Assembly (NCBI RefSeq): GCF_003260125.1
Contig: NZ_QHKO01000009.1
Span: 98,176-162,175 of the forward strand
Reading direction: 5' to 3'
DNA from: Lujinxingia litoralis
Lineage (GTDB): Bacteria > Myxococcota_A > Bradymonadia > Bradymonadales > Bradymonadaceae
DNA length: 64,000 nt
This document shows, piece by piece, positions 59,558-64,000 of the stretch. Position 1 is the stretch's first letter; every line of letters begins with the position of its first letter. Position numbers and translations under genes: made by a program. The notes below the pieces were generated by a model. That model had not been told where the DNA came from. It saw only the letters and a program-made list of their open reading frames with translations, and did not search any database.

Positions 59558-62500
59558 ATGCCAGAGACGCCTTGGTACAAAGATGCCATCATCTACGAGG
59601 TCCACGTCCGCTCGTTTTACGACAGCGACGGCGACGGTATCGGCGATCTGCCGGGCCTGACCCAGCGCCTGGACTACCTCGAAGAGCTCGGCGTCACCGC
59701 CCTGTGGCTGCTGCCCTTTTACCCCTCTCCGCTCAAAGACGACGGCTACGACATCGCCGGCTACACCGAGGTGCACCCGGACTACGGGACTCTGCGCGAC
59801 TTCCAGACCTTTTTGCGCGAAGCCCACCGCCGCGGGCTCAAAGTCATCACCGAGCTGGTGCTCAACCACACCTCCGACCAGCACCCCTGGTTTCAACGCG
59901 CCCGCCGGGCCCCGCGCGGCTCGGTGGAGCGCGACTTCTACGTGTGGAGCGACACCCCGGATCGCTACCGCGAGGCCCGCATCATCTTCAGCGACGTCAA
60001 ACACTCCAACTGGACCTACGATCCGGTCGCCGGGCAGTACTTCTGGCATCGCTTCTATGACCATCAGCCCGACTTAAACTTCGACAATCCGCAGGTGCGC
60101 AAAGCGGTCTTCGAGATCGTCGATTTCTGGATGAAGATGGGCATCGACGGGCTGCGCCTGGACGCCATCACCTACCTCTACGAGCGCGAGGGCACCACCT
60201 GCGAGGGGCTGCCCGAGACCCACGCCTTTTTGCGCGACCTGCGCGCGCATGTCGACGAGCGCTACGAGGATCGCATGCTCCTGGCCGAGGCCAACCTGTG
60301 GCCCGAAGACGCCGTGGCCTTCTTCGGGCAGGGGGATGAATGCCACATGGCCTTTCACTTTCCGCTGATGCCCCGGCTCTTTATGGCCGTGGAGATGGAG
60401 GACCGCCAGCCCATCGTCGACATCCTCGACCAGACCCCCCGGCTGCCCCCGGGCTGTCAGTGGGCGCTCTTTTTGCGCAACCACGATGAGCTCACCCTGG
60501 AGATGGTCACCGATGAGGAGCGCGACTTTATGTACCGGGCCTTTGCTCCGGAGCTGCGCATGCGCGTCAACCTGGGGATTCGCCGCCGACTGGCCCCCCT
60601 GCTGCGCGGCGATTCCCGCAAAATCCGCCTGCTCTACGCGCTCCTGCTCTCCCTGCCCGGCACGCCCATCGTCTATTACGGCGACGAGATCGGCATGGGC
60701 GACAACTACCATCTCGGCGATCGCAACGGCGTGCGCACCCCCATGCAATGGTCCGCCGATCGCAACGGCGGGTTCTCACGCGCCAACCCCCAGAGCCTCT
60801 TTTTGCCGGTGATCACCGACCCGAGCTACCACTACCTCTCCACCAACGTGGAGGTGCAGGAGAACCAGCCGGCCTCACTCTTGCGCTGGATCAAACGCCT
60901 GATCGCGCTCCGCCAGCGCTCCCCCGCGCTGCGCAGCGGGGAGCTCACCATAATCCCCTGCACCAACCACCGGGTGCTGGCGATGCGCCGCACCACCGAC
61001 GATGACGATGCCCTGATCGTCATCAACCTCTCGCACGCCGCCCAGCATGTGCATCTGGATCTGAGCGCCGCTGGCGAGCGCTGGCCCGTGGAGCTGTGGG
61101 GGCGCACGCAATTTCCCCCCATCCAGCAGGAGCGCATCCGTCGCTACGCCCTCTCGCTGGGGCCCTACGACTTTTACTGGTTTCGACTCAGCGAGCGGCC
61201 CCTGGATGAGAGCACCCTCAATGAGCCCACCACCGATCGCGGCCCGCTGGAGGTCCGCGAAGACTGGTCCTCGGTGTTTGAGGGGCGGATGCGCGGCCCC
61301 TTCTTGCGCCGTCTGACCACCTACCTCCAGCGCCAGCCCTGGTTCAATCCCCGGGCCCGGCGTCTGGAGAGCGTCGACATCCATGAGCGCATCCGGCTGC
61401 GTTGGGAAGAAGGCCTCACGCTGATCTGCCTGCTGGAGGCCAACTTTCTCGACGGCGAAAATGAGCTCTACATGCTGCCCATCGCCTTTGGCACCGACCA
61501 GCGCGCCGAGCGTATCCGGCAGCAGTCCCCCCATGCCCTCATCACTCAGCTGCGCCTGGAGCGCACCCGGGAGCTCGGGGAGCTCTACGATGCCACGGTC
61601 AACACCGCCTTTGTGAGCGCGCTGCTGGGATACGTGCGCAAGAACTGGGTCATCAACGGCCAGGAGGGCTCGTTTAAAGGGCACTGGGTGGAGCGTTTTC
61701 AGGATCTCTCCCCGGAGCGCCTCAGCGCGCTGCCGGTCAAGATCCTGGAGGTCAATCACACCCATACCTCGACCGTCTTTGGCGAAGATCTGGTCGTCAA
61801 ACTCTTTCGCCGCCTGGAATCGGGGCGCTCGGTCGATGTGGAGGTCGGGCAATTTCTGCTGGAGCGTGACTTCCAGGGCGTGGCGCCCTTTGCCGGCCAC
61901 CTGGACTACCACCGCGGACGCTGGGAGCCGACGACGCTGGTCACCGTGCACCGCTTCATCCCCCACCGCGCCGACGGACTGACCTGGTTTTTGGATCACG
62001 CCTGCGATCATCTCCGTCGCCAGGATCCCGCCCGGGAAGTGGAACCGCACGCCTGGCTCGACGGCGTGCAGGCCCAGACGCTCATTGAACTCAACCCCGA
62101 TGAGGTGGAGCTCAACGAGAGCGATCGCACGTTTCTGGAGCAGGCCAGCCTGCTCGGCAAGCGCGCCGCCGAGCTGCACGGCGTCCTGGCCAGCGGACTC
62201 CCGGAGACCCCCTTTGAACCCGCGCTCTTTTCGACCTCCTATGAGCGCACCCGTTACCACTCCATGCGCACTCTGGCGCTGCGCACCATGCGCCTGCTGC
62301 GGCGCCACCTCAGCGAGGGAGATCCCCATCAGGCCATGGCCCGCCTGGTGCTCGACCAGGAGCCCGAAATCCTGGCGCGCTTCAAAACCCTGATCGGCCG
62401 CGGCCTGGGCGGCCTGCGGATCCGCATCCACGGAGATTTTCACCTCGAAGAGGTGCTACGCACCGACGACGACTTCATCGTCATCGACCTCGAAGGTCAC

Positions 62501-62893
62501 CCCTGGCTTCCCATCGGGGAGCGGCGCATCAAGCGCACGCCCCTGCGCGACGTGGCCACCATGCTGCGCTCCTTCCACCACACCTGCCTGCTGGCCTGGC
62601 AGCGCGCCTGCCGCTCTGAGTGCGAGGGCAATGACGACGATGAATCCCGCTCGCTGCATCTCTTTAAGGCCGCGCAACGCTGGTATGCCCTCTGCGCCCA
62701 CGCCTTTCTGGCCGGGTACCTGCCTCCCGCCAACGAGGCGGGATTCTTACCCAACACCCCCGAAGGAGTCGCGGAGCTTCTCGACGTGATGCGCCTGCAA
62801 AAAGCACTGCGCCAACTGGAGCACGACCTGGAGCGCGGCGAAGCGATCGAGCTCTCCTTGATCGCGGTCACCACGCAGCTGGTCGCCCCCTGA
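59558..62893 (+). CDS. treS: Trehalose synthase-maltokinase fusion
   Basis: A 1111-residue bifunctional enzyme: maltose-trehalose interconversion (TreS, GH13) joined to a maltokinase (Mak), part of the TreS-Mak-GlgE route to alpha-glucan. In the GH13 domain the nucleophile is Asp202 (GIDGLRLDAIT), the acid/base is Glu244 (LLAEANLWPED) and the third acid is Asp310 (FLRNHDELTLE). The maltokinase part starts near residue 590 and has RIRIHGDFHLEEVL and FIVIDLEGHPW. The ATG at 59558 follows GGGAGAG. No glgE or glgB is in the window; maltose-1-phosphate use must be encoded elsewhere. Confidence 0.95.
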   Translation: MPETPWYKDAIIYEVHVRSFYDSDGDGIGDLPGLTQRLDYLEELGVTALWLLPFYPSPLKDDGYDIAGYTEVHPDYGTLRDFQTFLREAHRRGLKVITELVLNHTSDQHPWFQRARRAPRGSVERDFYVWSDTPDRYREARIIFSDVKHSNWTYDPVAGQYFWHRFYDHQPDLNFDNPQVRKAVFEIVDFWMKMGIDGLRLDAITYLYEREGTTCEGLPETHAFLRDLRAHVDERYEDRMLLAEANLWPEDAVAFFGQGDECHMAFHFPLMPRLFMAVEMEDRQPIVDILDQTPRLPPGCQWALFLRNHDELTLEMVTDEERDFMYRAFAPELRMRVNLGIRRRLAPLLRGDSRKIRLLYALLLSLPGTPIVYYGDEIGMGDNYHLGDRNGVRTPMQWSADRNGGFSRANPQSLFLPVITDPSYHYLSTNVEVQENQPASLLRWIKRLIALRQRSPALRSGELTIIPCTNHRVLAMRRTTDDDDALIVINLSHAAQHVHLDLSAAGERWPVELWGRTQFPPIQQERIRRYALSLGPYDFYWFRLSERPLDESTLNEPTTDRGPLEVREDWSSVFEGRMRGPFLRRLTTYLQRQPWFNPRARRLESVDIHERIRLRWEEGLTLICLLEANFLDGENELYMLPIAFGTDQRAERIRQQSPHALITQLRLERTRELGELYDATVNTAFVSALLGYVRKNWVINGQEGSFKGHWVERFQDLSPERLSALPVKILEVNHTHTSTVFGEDLVVKLFRRLESGRSVDVEVGQFLLERDFQGVAPFAGHLDYHRGRWEPTTLVTVHRFIPHRADGLTWFLDHACDHLRRQDPAREVEPHAWLDGVQAQTLIELNPDEVELNESDRTFLEQASLLGKRAAELHGVLASGLPETPFEPALFSTSYERTRYHSMRTLALRTMRLLRRHLSEGDPHQAMARLVLDQEPEILARFKTLIGRGLGGLRIRIHGDFHLEEVLRTDDDFIVIDLEGHPWLPIGERRIKRTPLRDVATMLRSFHHTCLLAWQRACRSECEGNDDDESRSLHLFKAAQRWYALCAHAFLAGYLPPANEAGFLPNTPEGVAELLDVMRLQKALRQLEHDLERGEAIELSLIAVTTQLVAP

Positions 62894-62946
62894 AACACAT
62901 ATCGCGCCGCCCCCGGGTTTATCCCGGGACCGGGACGGCCCCCCCC

Positions 62947-63981
62947 TCAGCGTGCCTTAAAGATCGTGACCGCGCTGCCGGCCCCTTCCGTCGCGTCGTA
63001 GACGTGCACGTGGATCATCAGCTCGCCACGCGAGAAGGTCGCGATCTCTCCCTGGATATCACCATCCTGGATCAGCCCATCGTCGATCATCTTCTCGATC
63101 ATCACCGCGGTGGGCTGAAGCTCCCATCCCCGCGTGACCAGAGCCTTCTGGTAGAAATCGATCGTCGCCTTGCGGCTCGCCGGCGTATCGAAGGAGAGCA
63201 TCAGATAGTCTTTCTCGTCTCCGGTGCCCGCCAGGCGAGAGGAGCGCACACATCCCGGACAGGCCGGAATATCGTCCTGGAGCTCCCCCAGAAACTGCAC
63301 GCCCGGCGCGTCGGGCCGAAACTTCGTCAGATCCACATGATCCTGGCTGTACACAGCAACCACCTGGGTGCGCGGGTTCTCCGGGGTGCGGAAAGCCTCT
63401 ACAAAACGCGTGGCCCGGACGGCCTCCTGCACCGCTTCCTCATTGCCGGCGACCTCCATCGCCACGCCGATCACGTCCTCCAGCGTCTCGATCTCGGCGT
63501 GCAGTTCGGCCCCGTTGAGCGCGATGTAGCCATCGGTTTCCTCGACCGGCACCAGCCCGCCGCCAAAGAAGTCGGTGGTGGCCTCCAGAAACTCCGCTTT
63601 GACCTCGGGGGCTCCCTCCTCATCGAAGATGCTCATCGGATCGACCGGATAGGTATACACCCTCTTATTGAGGCCGACTTTCACCATCTCGGCCTGCAAG
63701 CGCAGGCTCACTTCCAGCGGCGTCTCCTCGGTTTCATCGAAGGCAAAATACACCAGGTTCCCGTTCCAATCATACGCCCGGGCGTTATCCAGCCCGGCCG
63801 ACTGGAGCGCATCCACAAAGCGCTCCTGCCCGCTGCGGTGCGTCAGACTGAGCCAGGCAATATCGGCCTCGGCCTCATGGACCCCCTCGGGCGATCCCAC
63901 CACGACCACCGCACCGATGGTGGCGACCAGCAGCCCGCATCCCGCGATCTTGAGCCAGGTTTTTAGCCAGGAGTTTTTCAT
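62947..63981 (-). CDS. Anchored secreted protein of unknown function
   Basis: A 344-residue protein with a basic N-terminus and one hydrophobic segment (LKIAGCGLLVATIGAVVVVG), then an acidic mature part. The rest is alpha/beta-like (LMLSFDTPASRKATIDFYQKALVTRGWEL resembles a fold used in sensing domains), with two cysteines (DIPACPGCVRS) that may form a disulfide. Not a lipobox by the usual rule, so a membrane anchor or cleaved signal is more likely. I recognise no family. The ATG at 63981 follows AAGGTGATGCG; the gene ends 50 bases from the convergent treS. Confidence 0.75.
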   Translation of the reverse strand: MKNSWLKTWLKIAGCGLLVATIGAVVVVGSPEGVHEAEADIAWLSLTHRSGQERFVDALQSAGLDNARAYDWNGNLVYFAFDETEETPLEVSLRLQAEMVKVGLNKRVYTYPVDPMSIFDEEGAPEVKAEFLEATTDFFGGGLVPVEETDGYIALNGAELHAEIETLEDVIGVAMEVAGNEEAVQEAVRATRFVEAFRTPENPRTQVVAVYSQDHVDLTKFRPDAPGVQFLGELQDDIPACPGCVRSSRLAGTGDEKDYLMLSFDTPASRKATIDFYQKALVTRGWELQPTAVMIEKMIDDGLIQDGDIQGEIATFSRGELMIHVHVYDATEGAGSAVTIFKAR

Positions 63982-64000
63982 CGCATCACCTTCGCCGGGG

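Overview
The window comes from a GC-rich bacterial chromosome, most likely a deltaproteobacterial-type organism (Myxococcota or Bradymonadota-like). This assignment is inferred from style, not from a marker-gene search. The support is: many large lipoproteins whose lipobox cysteine is followed by Asp-rich linkers (12170-14293, 51406-53427), Cys-rich repeat lipoproteins, an orphan chemosensory cluster with a CheA-receiver fusion, a TreS-maltokinase fusion, and the remnant of a C-terminal CTERM-like sorting tail. No rRNA, tRNA or CRISPR array was found.

Layout. 1-812: array of a dispersed repeat. 813-11626: deoxynucleoside kinase, two lipoproteins, an Smr protein, ClpP, a YprA/MrfA-type helicase, MogA and a protein with a Cys tripeptide repeat. 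12170-17026: lamin-tail lipoprotein and ParC. 17.2-17.65 kb: about eleven 42-bp tandem repeats. 17785-27043: a PDZ protein, an unknown 626-residue protein and a chemosensory operon (CheW, half-size CheW, methyl-accepting protein, CheA-REC) joined by ATGA overlaps. 27113-34524: site-2 protease, FolB, SecA and ComEC. 34.5-37 kb: a Y1 (REP-associated type) transposase flanked on both sides by inverted arrays of the dispersed repeat. 37104-41043: a serpin lipoprotein and a beta-helix lipoprotein. 41-42 kb: a DbpA helicase fragment cut at a copy of the repeat. 41964-47787: BCCT transporter, a lipoprotein with a duplicated 3-prime end, and a helical protein of unknown function. 48.05-50.26 kb: an AbiE-type toxin-antitoxin-like pair behind three operator-like dyads, the second gene interrupted. 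50697-63981: glutathione peroxidase, a Cys-rich lipoprotein, an APH-fold kinase, a membrane protein coupled to a PLP decarboxylase, TauE/DUF1634, TreS-maltokinase and an anchored protein of unknown function.

The main unexplained signal lies between the genes. A bipartite repeat of about 38 bp has one conserved end (CTCTCGGTCGG), another conserved end (CCGCATAAACACTG) and a middle that differs between loci but is the same among neighbouring copies. It occurs at seven places in 64 kb, surrounds the transposase with opposite orientation on its two sides, and sits next to gene debris (a DbpA N-terminus, a CTERM tail, a duplicated lipoprotein 3-prime end). At least three other unrelated tandem repeats occupy other intergenic gaps. 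Most genes themselves are ordinary single-copy housekeeping or envelope genes.
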